A stretch of DNA of 64,000 bases from Oscillospiraceae bacterium. Lineage in GTDB: Bacteria; Bacillota; Clostridia; UBA1212. The DNA lies in assembly GCA_015069195.1 (NCBI GenBank), contig SVJA01000008.1, positions 1 through 64,000 of the forward strand. Direction: 5' to 3'. Under the pieces are notes generated by a model. That model was not told where the DNA came from and made no database searches. It saw nothing but the letters and a program-made list of their open reading frames with translations. The position numbers and the translations under genes are program-made. Positions 25,701 through 33,903 of the stretch are shown in pieces. Each line of letters begins with the position of its first letter. The stretch's first letter is position 1.

Positions 25701-28151
25701 AAGTGTTACTGTAAGTTCCGTACCTGTATCTACGTAACTCTCGCTGGCTACAGTCGTCGTTGTACCTTTTTTCACAACCTTAATTGTACAATTGCTAAAG
25801 TCGCTGTAAGTTACTTTGTATATCCTTCCTACCGTACCGGATACCGTAAATGCCGCCGTACCTACAGTATACGTGTAAGTTACAGCTGTTGTTGACATTG
25901 TTGAATATGTCTGCTTAGTAGTACCTCCGATTGTAGCAGTCTTTACCCGGTATCCGCTTTTCGGGGTAAGTGTAATCGTAAGCTTAGTACCATAAGGAAC
26001 TTTGTCACCACTACTATAGTTCACATTATCATTACCCTTAGCAGTAATTGAGGTCATATTATCAGGTACTGTTATTGTCATAGTATACGAGTTCTTAGTA
26101 AATGTAGCCTTAACAGTAGTAGCACCGCTAACTTTAAACGTACCGCCGCTACTCAAAGTCGTGCCACCGGCTGTAATAGATTTTAACGTATAACCCGGAT
26201 TCGCCGTAGCAGTTACCGTAAGCGTTGTATTATAGTCGATTTTATCACCACTGGAAATAGCCGTATTACCGTTTTTAACCGTAACAGTACCTCCGGCAGA
26301 CGGATCAGGCGTAATCGTAATCGCATACTTATTTGCGGTAAACGAAGCAGATATCTGAGTATTGGCACTGATTGTTTTTGTACTGCCGCTTGAAAAACTA
26401 CTGCCGGCTACTGTAAGAGAACTGAAAGTATATCCGGTACTTGCAGTAGCAGTTACTTTAATAACCGTACCTGTATCTACGTAGTTGCCTGAGCTGATAG
26501 TAGCACCGCTTGAGTTATTTGTAACTGCGATTGTACCACCGGTAGGCTGACTGAATGTAACCGTATACATTCTTACATATGTAACTGTAATTGTAGTATT
26601 AGCAGTAATAGTATATGTTTTAGATATGGTTTTATCGTGTGTCATATCTGTGTTGGTCCAAGTACTGCTGCCAACTTTAATCGATTTTACTCTGTAACCT
26701 GAGTTAGGATTAGCACTAACGGTAATTGCTTTATTATACTGAGAGAAAAAACTACCGGAGGTATAAGAAGTACCGGCGTAATTTGTAAACGTGGCAGTAC
26801 CACCGCTACCGTTATCTATCGTTATCTTTGGATCTATTCTGAAATTGTCCGAAGTAGTATTACCTAGAGAAATATCTTTTGACGTACCGTTGTTATAAAC
26901 AGTGGCATACAGAGAGTTATTAAAATTCGCACTCGATGTTGAGCCTTTTCCATCATAAGCAATCCATGCAGTATAGTTACCGGGAGCCAGATGAGTAGTT
27001 CCGCTTGAGCTCTGGTTTTGTGATGGGAAAGTAACCGAACCGTCGGAAGTTGATACAATTTTAAATTGCTTTGCCGACTCTTCTCCCGGTTTTTTTCCGC
27101 TGGCATAGACGGCAACAAACGGGGTTTGTTTCTGATCTGTGTTCAGATAACTGCCGAGACCCGTATAACTAATCGAAATAGAATTTCCGTAATTATACGC
27201 CGCACTAGCCGAAACGCCAGGAGTGGAGATCGAACTGAATAGCTGTACGGAACGCACATAACATTTTTTATTGGCGGGCACAGCGCTTGATGGCGCGTTA
27301 AAGTAATCTAAACGTAACGCCTTAATCGTTCCCTGCCAGGCACCGCTTGTAAAAGCTGACATATCAAACACATAATCATGCCACAACCCGTCATTTATTA
27401 GAGTGAAACCGAATCCAAAACCTGTAGCTGCCGCATAACCACTAGGAGCGATTTGTGACGTAATCGGATATAACATTCCGTTTGTATACGATTCTGACGT
27501 TTTCATGGTAATAACGATATATCTATAATTCATTGCATAGAGAGTAGTTTTACTATCATATTTTATATATACATATGGGTCTTTATTAATACTGGTATCG
27601 CTTGAATAAACCGTCGTAAGTTGCATACAAGCATCATTAAGTCCGGCGTAATCAGGCAAATTAACTCTTCCAGTAGTTGTAATTCTATGCATCGAGTTAG
27701 CAGCCGTCACCAATGAATAATCAGTATCATTATCAAAAACAATACTGTCATATGAATTTTTGAAAACCACTTTAATTGTAGTATTCTGATGCGGCATTGT
27801 AACTAGCCAATGTTGGTAAGCACCGGTAACTGCAACACCGGTATATGTTCCGAGATCTGTGCCATTAATCGTAACCGATGCAACCACATATCCGGTGTCC
27901 GGTCGTACCTCAAAGTCAAACTTCGTCCCACCTGTAACAGTCGCCGATTGTATCCATGCACCACCGCTCTGACCGAAGTCAGAAACTCCGCCTGCATTAT
28001 TCGTCGTCGTAACGGTATAGTTTGCAGCCTCTGCCGTAATAGATATCAAAAAGATCACAAAGAATAAAACAAGAGCAAGCAATAAAGATAAAAGAACTAT
28101 ATGTTTTCTTTGCATTCCTTTAGTTTTCATAAACATTCCTTTCATTTTCAT
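22740..28151 (-). CDS. very large secreted repeat protein with InlB B-repeat/bacterial-repeat domains
   Basis: A secreted or surface protein of about 1,800 residues. A basic N-terminus and hydrophobic segment (VLLSLLLALVLFFVIFLI) ending near AEAA form a signal peptide. Then come a carbohydrate-binding-like beta domain (to about residue 320) and more than ten units of 60-90 residues of the type YTVTF...GGTI...G..V..GT..TVTATA..GYTFKSI, typical of divergent InlB B-repeats. The end (from about 1600) is a different beta domain finishing NIDNSDIFDLF. No LPXTG sorting signal, SLH domain or dockerin is evident, so it may be released or held by unknown contacts. Three 21-bp repeats at the start offer alternative start codons; 28151 is taken because AAAGGG precedes it. 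Confidence 0.8.
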   Translation of the reverse strand: MKMKGMFMKTKGMQRKHIVLLSLLLALVLFFVIFLISITAEAANYTVTTTNNAGGVSDFGQSGGAWIQSATVTGGTKFDFEVRPDTGYVVASVTINGTDLGTYTGVAVTGAYQHWLVTMPHQNTTIKVVFKNSYDSIVFDNDTDYSLVTAANSMHRITTTGRVNLPDYAGLNDACMQLTTVYSSDTSINKDPYVYIKYDSKTTLYAMNYRYIVITMKTSESYTNGMLYPITSQIAPSGYAAATGFGFGFTLINDGLWHDYVFDMSAFTSGAWQGTIKALRLDYFNAPSSAVPANKKCYVRSVQLFSSISTPGVSASAAYNYGNSISISYTGLGSYLNTDQKQTPFVAVYASGKKPGEESAKQFKIVSTSDGSVTFPSQNQSSSGTTHLAPGNYTAWIAYDGKGSTSSANFNNSLYATVYNNGTSKDISLGNTTSDNFRIDPKITIDNGSGGTATFTNYAGTSYTSGSFFSQYNKAITVSANPNSGYRVKSIKVGSSTWTNTDMTHDKTISKTYTITANTTITVTYVRMYTVTFSQPTGGTIAVTNNSSGATISSGNYVDTGTVIKVTATASTGYTFSSLTVAGSSFSSGSTKTISANTQISASFTANKYAITITPDPSAGGTVTVKNGNTAISSGDKIDYNTTLTVTATANPGYTLKSITAGGTTLSSGGTFKVSGATTVKATFTKNSYTMTITVPDNMTSITAKGNDNVNYSSGDKVPYGTKLTITLTPKSGYRVKTATIGGTTKQTYSTMSTTAVTYTYTVGTAAFTVSGTVGRIYKVTYSDFSNCTIKVVKKGTTTTVASESYVDTGTELTVTLTPGSGYRVKTVTLDGTKKQDFTTMSTTAVTYTYAIANDDVISGTVGRIYKVTYSDFSNCTITVVKKGTTTTVASDSYVDTGTELTVTLTPGSGYRVKTVTLDGTKKKDFTTMSTTAVTYTYAIANDDVISGTVGRIYQVKISNPDNGVITLADPNGNAVAADSYVDVDTVLTVKLDPGDGYRVKTITAGGTSIKENSTISNAVVSQTHKVTGTVTYSGTVGAIYKVTYSNITNGTITVVKKGTTTTVASDSYVDTGTELTVKLDPADGYRVKTITAGGSSIKDNSTISNAVVSADHKVTSDVTFSGTVGAIYKVTIGSLTAEKNETYNGVSMGEITIKNSETQAKVSDGDYVDAGTKLTVTYTPPTGTQKYRLRILYANNENLIYNSAETRGILSKEHTVNADTEYRALCRAMYKVTIKDMPNGTITINVNNRDGNKVINSGDYVDHSVWTLEVTPEANPGYTLNKIYVNGNAITGNTFTVTADSVVTAKFISVFKVEVFTQTIGGAISAESLVNNGGSSAVSKPFSQGTISVTSVGTYGGKVTLGVSGNTLSFLGWYHKSPAAAAYDYDRLISTAKSYTLSDDGLHTDMQIVAVFTATSDTSTQFNFMNVAGQVVQTIVAAKGSYISVDAITATPFKAGSAFTGWEFLKHADKAGYKETKYNNTTYYLVEGTTQTGYKYDYSILYKEKNCVTPMYIYVNGNGGVVNIDASYTKIATENKVVITVVENGTVNGAKTSISVDYNTTVTATATGSGTFVGWIDKNAGTTRKSSEACLISGVYYPYISYEETFSFKALNTMKLQPIYGTSVEAKPNVSITPVLQLVNNKTSSYYRYTVYGMFTPNADYKIVEWGTLFYGVDSTTDKPATVVTDPDTGKTSTVNVLTLESNSANLQKISNVYGDNATPSGQYAASINVRGNKTIYVRMYCTYSYEEDGETKYAVTYSDTYVFSTATYVSSTESGILSGDRFTLYAEPDNNIDNSDIFDLF
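25296..25823 (-). repeat. two nearly identical 264-bp tandem units in the repeat protein gene
   Basis: CCTTCCTACCGTACCGGATA recurs at 25296, 25560 and 25824, an exact period of 264 bp or 88 codons. The units differ at only a few positions, so they duplicated recently and can be expected to vary in number between strains. Confidence 0.85.
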
Positions 28152-28271
28152 AAGCATCCCTTTCATTCAAGTCAAATCAAATAAAATTATATTAATTAAT
28201 AAACTAAACTGATAAATAGAATACAGAATACAAATCATAATACCCTAATATTCTAATATTCTACATATGGG

Positions 28272-28301
28272 ATTATAGCACACTCATCATAGCTTTTTCA
28301 A
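28272..28301 (-). promoter_or_regulatory. sigma-A-like promoter of the repeat protein gene
   Basis: TTGAAA (28296-28301) and TATAAT (28272-28277) on the minus strand, 18 bp apart. It leaves an A/T-rich leader of about 100 nt with three TAATATTC-like repeats. Confidence 0.65.
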
Positions 28302-28423
28302 TATGAAAACTTTTATTTTTTTACAGATCCATCGAGAATTTACCAAATTTTATTAAACTAAAGTTAATTGACATGAAATATCAGTTTGCTCCTTTGTTCA
28401 TTTATATGCCGATCATACACAAA

Positions 28424-28458
28424 AAAGGATGCCCCATCTTAATGACAGAACATCCTTT
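28424..28458 (-). terminator. terminator-like hairpin in the 28167-28743 gap
   Basis: Arms AAAGGATG and CATCCTTT with a long loop; on the minus strand TTTTTTG follows. It lies just after a 26-codon frame and upstream of the repeat protein promoter. Confidence 0.55.
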
Positions 28459-28466
28459 AAAAACAT

Positions 28467-28547
28467 TTAATTTTTTAGGCATCCGATAGGAATAACAAAA
28501 ACTCCGTCAGCTCGCCTATATCCGTATACTTTAGTGATTTGAGGCAT
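28467..28547 (-). other. 26-codon open frame, probably a gene remnant
   Basis: ATG at 28547 opens a frame MPQITKVYGYRRADGV... that stops at 28467. There is no ribosome binding site. The PQITKV start is read from the same sequence that recurs as a direct repeat around the ATPase gene and resembles, from memory, the first residues of some serine recombinases. It is more likely a scrap of a lost mobile gene than a working peptide. Confidence 0.35.
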
Positions 28548-28590
28548 TTTACTTTAGTAATTTGAGGTATCTTTTCAAGAGAAACGCACA
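28528..28590. repeat. left copies of a direct repeat flanking the ATPase gene
   Basis: ACTTTAGTGATTTGAGGCA (28528-28546) and ACTTTAGTAATTTGAGGTA (28551-28569) lie in tandem. The second extends through CTTTTCAAGAGAAACGCA and matches the copy at 30062-30101. Confidence 0.7.
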
Positions 28591-28669
28591 GTAATATGGG
28601 AAAGTATATTAAGGATAGTTGATTTAGCAAATAAATAACAGCACTTTTTTATATACTATCTATTGCATA

Positions 28670-28698
28670 TTGTTTTTTTTATATGGGCATAGTATAAT
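28670..28698 (+). promoter_or_regulatory. promoter of the DUF4143 ATPase gene
   Basis: TTGTTT (28670-28675) and TATAAT (28693-28698), 17 bp apart, about 45 bp before the ATG. Confidence 0.6.
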
Positions 28699-28743
28699 TC
28701 ATGCAGAAGTTATGACAAAATTGTTATAAGTAAGAGGTGTATT

Positions 28744-30018
28744 ATGATTAATCGTGACTTTTATCTGAATCGAATCAAGCACAATATGTGGAATGGTGAA
28801 ATTAAGGTCATCACCGGCATCCGTCGCTGCGGCAAATCGGTTCTCCTTTTTGAGTTGTTCTATAACTATCTTCTTGAAACAGGAATCAAGGATGACCACA
28901 TCATTAAAATCGAACTGGATCAGCGCAAGTACTATAAATTCAGAAATCCAATTACATTATGCGAATACGTAGAGGGTATTGTCCAATCTAAAAAAGATGA
29001 AAAGTTTTTTCTTTTCATTGATGAAGTACAATTCACCCAAAAGGTGGTTGACAAGGAATACGGCAATATTGAAGTAACTATCTACGATATGCTGAACGAA
29101 CTGAAAGCATATAAAAATCTCGATGTATATGTTACCGGTAGTAATTCCAAGGCCCTTTCAAGTGATATTGCTACAGAATTTCGTGGTCGCGCAACCCAAA
29201 TCCATGTTTATCCTTTTTGCTTTGAAGAATACTACTCCTTCGTTGGTGGAGATGAACACAAAGCGTTAGAGCAGTTTATGCTGTACGGTGGTATGCCACG
29301 GGTAGTTGGTATGCAGGACGAAAAAGACAAAAAAGACTACCTATCATCTCTCTACAAAGAACTATATATTAAAGATGTTGTTGAACGAAACAAGATTGAA
29401 CGCGAAGATATACTAAATGATATCCTTGATTTTCTTGCATCTCAGATCAGTTCTTTAACCAATCCAACAAACATTGCAAACGCACTGTCCAGTATGCGAA
29501 ACGAAAAGATTGATTCCGGGTTGGTTTCAAGATATGTTAAGCACACAACCGATTCTTTTCTCATCACAATTGCTCGTCGCTACGATGTGAAAGGTAAGAC
29601 ATATTTCAATTATCCAAATAAGTATTACTACGCCGATGTTGGTCTGCGTAATGCAAGGCTGAACTATAGACAATACGATCCCGGTCACATTATGGAAAAC
29701 ATCGTTTATAATGAATTGATCCGCCGTGGTTATTCTGTTGATGTAGGCGTTGTGTATGACCGCAAAAACGGTTCTAATATTCCAAAGGAAATTGATTTTG
29801 TGGTAAACGATGGCGACAAAAAGCTCTATATTCAATCTGCATTCCAAATGGACACTACCGTTAAGGAAAACTCCGAGCTGAAATCATTAATGCTTACAAA
29901 AGACTTTTTCAAAAAGATTATTGTACGTCTGGATATCCCTCATAATTATTATGATGATAACGGCATATTCCACTGCAACCTGATTGATTTTCTCCTTGGC
30001 AAAATTGAACTATTCTGA
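28744..30018 (+). CDS. AAA-family ATPase with DUF4143 domain
   Basis: A 424-residue protein of the AAA_14/DUF4143 class, widespread in gut bacteria and archaea, without a settled role; ideas include toxin-antitoxin-like or defence functions. Walker A is GIRRCGKS (about residues 25-32), Walker B is FFLFIDEVQ (about 88-96), and YVTGSNSKAL contains the sensor. After about residue 200 comes DUF4143, with a winged-helix part and a C-terminal PKEIDFVVNDGDKKLYIQ core that resembles a nuclease fold (E, D, Q positions). It is monocistronic, plus strand among minus-strand genes, and lies between direct repeats, all suggesting a mobile cargo gene. Confidence 0.83.
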   Translation: MINRDFYLNRIKHNMWNGEIKVITGIRRCGKSVLLFELFYNYLLETGIKDDHIIKIELDQRKYYKFRNPITLCEYVEGIVQSKKDEKFFLFIDEVQFTQKVVDKEYGNIEVTIYDMLNELKAYKNLDVYVTGSNSKALSSDIATEFRGRATQIHVYPFCFEEYYSFVGGDEHKALEQFMLYGGMPRVVGMQDEKDKKDYLSSLYKELYIKDVVERNKIEREDILNDILDFLASQISSLTNPTNIANALSSMRNEKIDSGLVSRYVKHTTDSFLITIARRYDVKGKTYFNYPNKYYYADVGLRNARLNYRQYDPGHIMENIVYNELIRRGYSVDVGVVYDRKNGSNIPKEIDFVVNDGDKKLYIQSAFQMDTTVKENSELKSLMLTKDFFKKIIVRLDIPHNYYDDNGIFHCNLIDFLLGKIELF

Positions 30019-30019
30019 C

Positions 30020-30055
30020 AAAACGCATCTCGGCAGAAAAGTCGAGATGCGTTTT
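30020..30055 (+). terminator. terminator of the ATPase gene
   Basis: A 13-bp stem AAAACGCATCTCG/CGAGATGCGTTTT with a 10-nt loop ends in TTTTT. Confidence 0.85.
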
Positions 30056-30061
30056 TAGTTC

Positions 30062-30101
30062 ACTTTAGTGATTTGAGGTACCTTTTTAAGTGAAACCCAA
30101 C
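30062..30101. repeat. right copy of the direct repeat flanking the ATPase gene
   Basis: ACTTTAGTGATTTGAGGTAC is followed by a stretch similar to the left copy (28551-28590), at about 35 of 40 positions by eye. The pair encloses the ATPase gene with its promoter and terminator. Confidence 0.65.
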
Positions 30102-30301
30102 TTTACACTTTTTAGAGCGAATGACAATTTTACTTATTTTTTGTGTCGGTTCTGCAGTTATCTTAATTTATCAAGATAACAAGATAACTTTTCGACTAAT
30201 CCTAAGTACTACTTTGGATTATCCAATTTTACAATAGTGTCAAGCCGGTTTCATCGTGACCTGATTCACGCTGCCAGCCGGTGCGACGTGTGAAACAAAA
30301 A
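30102..30301. other. intergenic stretch without a recognisable gene
   Basis: Contains a small inverted repeat GTTATCTT/AAGATAAC near 30156-30180 and a GC-richer stretch (about 30240-30295) that looks foreign. I see no gene, promoter or RNA I can support. Confidence 0.5.
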
Positions 30302-30336
30302 ACAAACCCGATTCGGCAAAACCGAATCGAGTTTGT
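30302..30336 (-). terminator. terminator of rplJ-rplL
   Basis: A 15-nt arm pair (30302-30316, 30322-30336) with one mismatch; on the minus strand TTTTTTG follows. Transcription of rplJL ends here instead of running into rpoB. Confidence 0.85.
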
Positions 30337-30363
30337 GATAAAGTCAATATAAGTATTAAAAAA

Positions 30364-30747
30364 TTACTTAAGCTCAACTTCTGCGCCGGCTTCTGTCAAC
30401 TTAGCTGCGAGAGCGTCTGCATCCTCTTTAGAGATGTTCTCTTTGATTGTGCTGGGAGCGCCGTCAACTATCTTCTTAGCGTCCATAAGAGCAGCACCTG
30501 TGAGCTCTTTAACGAGCTTAATAACTGCCATCTTGTTAGCGCCTGCGCTCTTAAGAATTACAGTGAATTCTGTCTGCTCAGCTGCTGCCGGTGCGTCTCC
30601 TGCTGCTGCAGCGCCTGCTGCCGGTGCTGCAACTGCAGCTGCAGCTGTAACTCCGTATTTCTCTTCAATTGCTTTAACGAGCTCGAAAAGCTCCATAACT
30701 GTCATGCTATCGATTGACTCGATGATGCTATCAATTTTCTCTGACAT
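30364..30747 (-). CDS. rplL: ribosomal protein bL12 (L7/L12)
   Basis: L7/L12 forms the stalk of the large ribosomal subunit that recruits translation factors. The 127-residue protein has the N-terminal dimerisation helices, an alanine-rich hinge ([21 protein letters not shown]) and the C-terminal domain with [14 protein letters not shown] and [12 protein letters not shown]. The ATG at 30747 has GGAGG upstream. It follows rplJ and ends at a terminator. Confidence 0.97.
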   Translation of the reverse strand: MSEKIDSIIESIDSMTVMELFELVKAIEEKYGVTAAAAVAAPAAGAAAAGDAPAAAEQTEFTVILKSAGANKMAVIKLVKELTGAALMDAKKIVDGAPSTIKENISKEDADALAAKLTEAGAEVELK

Positions 30748-30844
30748 TTTAGTTTCCTCCAAAAATTTTCTTTTAAAATAATATTACTGTCTGTGACAGC
30801 GTAGGGATTTTCCCGAAAATAAAATATATTGTGCAGGTCTTTTA

Positions 30845-31342
30845 TTAAGCCTCCTGCTTCTGCTCTGCAACTGCCTTTACAGCAACTGCGAGTTTGCTCA
30901 TATTGCCTGTGAGAGCACCGAGCAACATAGAAAGAAGACCTTCTCTCGACGGAATCTTAGCAAGATTCTCAACCTTCTCGGCTGTGATAGTTTCACCATC
31001 AACAATACCGCATTTGATTTCGAGATTTTTATACTTCTTTGCATAATCGATAAGAATTTTAGCTGCATCTGTGTAGCTGTCGCTTGTAGCGATGGCTGTA
31101 GGTCCGCTGAGATATGCGTCCAAACCTTCGATACCTGCCTCTGCAGCAGCCTTAGATGTGAGAGTATTTTTTCTTACTCTGAACTTCACGCCTGCTTTTC
31201 TGAGGTCTGCACGAAGTGCTGTATCTTCCTCAACAGTCAAACCTCTTGAGCTGACAACAACTGTTGCAACAGAATTTTTCAAATCCTCTGCAATCTCTGC
31301 AACTTCTGCTCTTTTTAATGAAAGAGTCTTTTCACTTGGCAT
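30845..31342 (-). CDS. rplJ: ribosomal protein uL10
   Basis: L10 anchors the L7/L12 dimers to 23S rRNA, and the L10-L12 complex represses its own mRNA through the leader. The 165-residue protein starts MPSEKTLSLKRAEVAEIAED and holds the family segments TVEEDTALRADLRKAGVKFR and SYTDAAKILIDYAKKYK. GGGAGG lies 11 nt before the ATG. It is the first gene after the leader. Confidence 0.96.
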   Translation of the reverse strand: MPSEKTLSLKRAEVAEIAEDLKNSVATVVVSSRGLTVEEDTALRADLRKAGVKFRVRKNTLTSKAAAEAGIEGLDAYLSGPTAIATSDSYTDAAKILIDYAKKYKNLEIKCGIVDGETITAEKVENLAKIPSREGLLSMLLGALTGNMSKLAVAVKAVAEQKQEA

Positions 31343-31380
31343 CCTTATGACACCTCCCTTCAATGATTAGCTATGCAAAT

Positions 31381-31530
31381 AGGATTTTTTTACAATAGCT
31401 TCATTGCCATAACAAAAAATCCTTCGGGAACCAAAGATAGTAACCGAAGGATCTGAATACAAGATTCTTTTCGCAACCTCGGCGGGACTTACTTGTCTGA
31501 AACAAAGCCAGCTGTCTTTGGCAACTTAGA
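31381..31530 (-). ncRNA. L10 leader of the rplJ-rplL operon with attenuator
   Basis: The 5' part of the transcript (from about 31525) contains TTGCCAAAGACAGCTGGCTTTG and conserved-looking helices of the L10 leader that the L10-L12 complex binds. The 3' end holds a terminator stem, ATCCTTCGG/CCGAAGGAT (31419-31427, 31444-31452), followed on the minus strand by TTTTTT. This suggests control by termination as well as by translation. Confidence 0.78.
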
Positions 31531-31531
31531 T

Positions 31532-31560
31532 ATTATATAAATTATTTGACAGTTTGTCAA
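31532..31560 (-). promoter_or_regulatory. sigma-A promoter of rplJ-rplL
   Basis: Perfect TTGACA (31555-31560) and TATAAT (31532-31537) with 17 bp between them on the minus strand. Confidence 0.92.
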
Positions 31561-31570
31561 TAATTTTTAA

Positions 31571-32266
31571 TTATTTCGCAGGATTGATCTTTATTCCGGG
31601 GCCCATTGTCGATGTAACAACAGCGCTCTTTATATACTGACCTTTCGCTGCAGCCGGTTTAGCTTTCATAACTGCATCAAACAAAGCTCTGAAGTTCTCT
31701 TCGAGTTTCTCTCTGCCGAAAGAAGCTTTTCCGATAGGACAATGGATGATGTTTGTCTTATCGAGTCTGTACTCGATCTTACCTGCTTTAAGATCAGCAA
31801 TAGCTTTCTTAACATCCATTGTAACTGTACCTGCTTTCGGGTTAGGCATAAGTCCCTTAGGACCGAGCACCTTACCGAGACGACCTACAAGGCCCATCAT
31901 ATCCGGTGTAGCTACGATAACATCAAAGTCGAACCAGTTTTCGTTCTGAATCTTTGCTACCATATCCTCTGCACCTACATAATCTGCACCTGCAGCTTCT
32001 GCATCAGATGCTTTATCTCCTTTTGCGAACACAAGAACACGAACGGTCTTACCTGTTCCGTGCGGAAGTACTACCGCACCTCTTACCTGCTGGTCAGCAT
32101 GTCTTGAGTCAACGCCTAAACGCAAATGTAACTCGATTGTCTCGTCAAACTTTGCCTTTGATGTAGCAACAACCAAATCAAGAGCCTCTGAAGGATCATA
32201 AAGCTTTGTCGAATCGATCAACTTTGCGCTATCCTGATATTTTTTACCTCTAAACAATTTACTCAC
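31571..32266 (-). CDS. rplA: ribosomal protein uL1
   Basis: L1 binds 23S rRNA at the exit-site stalk and can repress its own operon. The 231-residue protein has [12 protein letters not shown] at the start, [19 protein letters not shown], and the signature [17 protein letters not shown]. The start is uncertain: the GTG at 32266 directly abuts an AAGGAGA, whereas a TTG at 32257 has 10-nt spacing and would give the family's usual N-terminus. It follows rplK by 35 bp. Confidence 0.95.
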   Translation of the reverse strand: MSKLFRGKKYQDSAKLIDSTKLYDPSEALDLVVATSKAKFDETIELHLRLGVDSRHADQQVRGAVVLPHGTGKTVRVLVFAKGDKASDAEAAGADYVGAEDMVAKIQNENWFDFDVIVATPDMMGLVGRLGKVLGPKGLMPNPKAGTVTMDVKKAIADLKAGKIEYRLDKTNIIHCPIGKASFGREKLEENFRALFDAVMKAKPAAAKGQYIKSAVVTSTMGPGIKINPAK

Positions 32267-32301
32267 TCTCCTTACATTACTAAAAAGTCTGAACTGAACA
32301 A

Positions 32302-32727
32302 TCAGTCAACTACTACGATACCCATACTTCTGGCTGTACCGGCGATCATGCTTGCGGCAGCTTCGATAGATGCAGCATTGAGATCAGGCATCTTCTGCTC
32401 TGCGAGCTTAAGAAGCTCAGCCTTTGTAATTGTAGCAACCTTGTCTCTGTTCGGCTTTCCTGAACCGCTCTCTATTTTGCAAGCTTTCTTCAGCAAAACA
32501 GCTGCCGGCGGAGTCTTAGTAATGAAAGAGAAAGTTCTGTCTTCATAAACAGTGATAACAACAGGGATAATAAATCCTACGTCGTTCTTTGTCTTTTCAT
32601 TGAATTCTTTACAGAATCCCATAATGTTTACGCCATGCTGGCCTAATGCTGGTCCAACCGGTGGAGTCGGTGCTGCTTTTCCTGCAGGTATCTGCAATTT
32701 AACATAACCTTTGATTTTTTTTGCCAT
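32302..32727 (-). CDS. rplK: ribosomal protein uL11
   Basis: L11 binds the GTPase centre of 23S rRNA with the L10 stalk and is needed for the stringent response. The 141-residue protein begins [18 protein letters not shown] with [15 protein letters not shown], the L11 hallmark. The ATG at 32727 was chosen over one 12 codons upstream because GGGAGGTGG lies just before it. Confidence 0.97.
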   Translation of the reverse strand: MAKKIKGYVKLQIPAGKAAPTPPVGPALGQHGVNIMGFCKEFNEKTKNDVGFIIPVVITVYEDRTFSFITKTPPAAVLLKKACKIESGSGKPNRDKVATITKAELLKLAEQKMPDLNAASIEAAASMIAGTARSMGIVVVD

Positions 32728-32797
32728 GGTAAAATCCACCTCCCAAAATAATAAATATATCAAACTGCCACTTCGGGCAGATCAATAACAAAATAAA

Positions 32798-33379
32798 TTA
32801 TAATACTTTTTGAATCTGTGAATATTCGAGTTCCGCCGAAATCTGACGACCGAACATAGAAACGAGAACTTTTACGCAACCCTTCTCTACATTTACAGAT
32901 TCCACAACACCCGAGAAGCTCTCGAGCGGTCCCGAAATAACGTCAACAGCGTCACCGGGCTCATAATCAACAACTGTCTCTACGAAGTCAACGCCGAGTG
33001 CACGGATTTCCTGCTCTGTAAGCGGCGTGGGAACCGAACCGGTACCTACGAAGCCGGTAACTCCTCTGACGCTCTTTACCACGTGCCATGTTTCGTTGGA
33101 ATAAATCATCTTTACCAAAACATAACCGGGGAACAACTTCTTAAGAGCAGACTTCTCCTTGCCGTCCTTTATCTCTACTTCCTCAAGCATAGGGATTATG
33201 ATATCAAAAAAGTAATCATGCAAACCGAGGTTGTCTATCATACGCTCTAAACTTGCCTTAACCTTATTCTCATATCCCGAATAAGTATGTATAACATACC
33301 AACCTGCAGCATCGGAAGCAGATGAGCTCTCTTCGATATCATTGTTTGTCATCTCAATGAATTCTTCTGTATCACTCAT
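32798..33379 (-). CDS. nusG: transcription elongation factor NusG
   Basis: NusG rides on RNA polymerase and affects pausing and termination. The 193-residue protein has an acidic 25-residue extension, then the NGN domain (GWYVIHTYSGYENKVK, LFPGYVLVKM, VRGVTGFVG) and a C-terminal KOW domain (GDAVDVISGPLESFSG). It lies between secE and rplK, the standard order. Confidence 0.96.
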   Translation of the reverse strand: MSDTEEFIEMTNNDIEESSSASDAAGWYVIHTYSGYENKVKASLERMIDNLGLHDYFFDIIIPMLEEVEIKDGKEKSALKKLFPGYVLVKMIYSNETWHVVKSVRGVTGFVGTGSVPTPLTEQEIRALGVDFVETVVDYEPGDAVDVISGPLESFSGVVESVNVEKGCVKVLVSMFGRQISAELEYSQIQKVL

Positions 33380-33401
33380 AATGTAATCCCTCCGACAAAC
33401 C

Positions 33402-33638
33402 TTATCTCATACCTGAAATAAAGTTAAGCAGACTATTTAACCCTAAGTCAGCCAAAAAGATTATAAGACCGATAATTACGCAGAAAACGATAACAGAAAT
33501 AGTATTAGCAACTACTTTCTGCTTTGTCGGCCATGTAACTTTCTTAAGCTCAAGGAAAATATTCTTAAAGAAAGATGTAAAAGCTTTCCATGCTCTGACA
33601 AAAATATTCTTTTTTACGTTTTTGTTGCTGTCTGCCAT
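33402..33638 (-). CDS. secE: preprotein translocase subunit SecE
   Basis: SecE stabilises the SecYEG channel. The 78-residue protein has the conserved amphipathic part FLELKKVTWPTKQKV and a single membrane segment after it. The start two codons into the longer frame follows GAGGGG. It is upstream of nusG as usual. Confidence 0.94.
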   Translation of the reverse strand: MADSNKNVKKNIFVRAWKAFTSFFKNIFLELKKVTWPTKQKVVANTISVIVFCVIIGLIIFLADLGLNSLLNFISGMR

Positions 33639-33706
33639 GAGCAAACCCCTCTCTTTTGAATATTACAACATCCGTTGCAATAACTTACATAATAATACGG
33701 AACAAA

Positions 33707-33856
33707 TTACTTTGTCTCTTTGTGAGCTGTATGTTTCTTACAGAACTTACAGTATTTGTTCATCTCAAGTCTCTCAGTAGTGTTTTTTTTATTCTTCATT
33801 GAAGTATAATTTCTCTGCTTACACTCTGTACATGCCATAGTAACTTTAACTCTCAT
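33707..33856 (-). CDS. rpmG: ribosomal protein bL33, zinc-binding form
   Basis: A 49-residue large-subunit protein with CTEC and CKFC pairs, the zinc-binding C+ form of L33. The start at 33856 follows GGAGGTG; the longer frame is not supported. It leads the secE-nusG-rplK-rplA unit. Confidence 0.95.
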   Translation of the reverse strand: MRVKVTMACTECKQRNYTSMKNKKNTTERLEMNKYCKFCKKHTAHKETK

Positions 33857-33903
33857 GTAAAACACCTCCACTAAAATACACGCTGAATATACGCACAAGC
33901 GGT

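Noticed and set aside
24770-25860. CRISPR-like repeat spacing
   Set aside because: The repeats are in-frame 264-bp protein-coding units with no short repeat-spacer pattern.
28467-28547. 26-codon frame as a working small protein
   Set aside because: No ribosome binding site, and its start lies in a repeated mobile-DNA sequence; listed only as a probable remnant.
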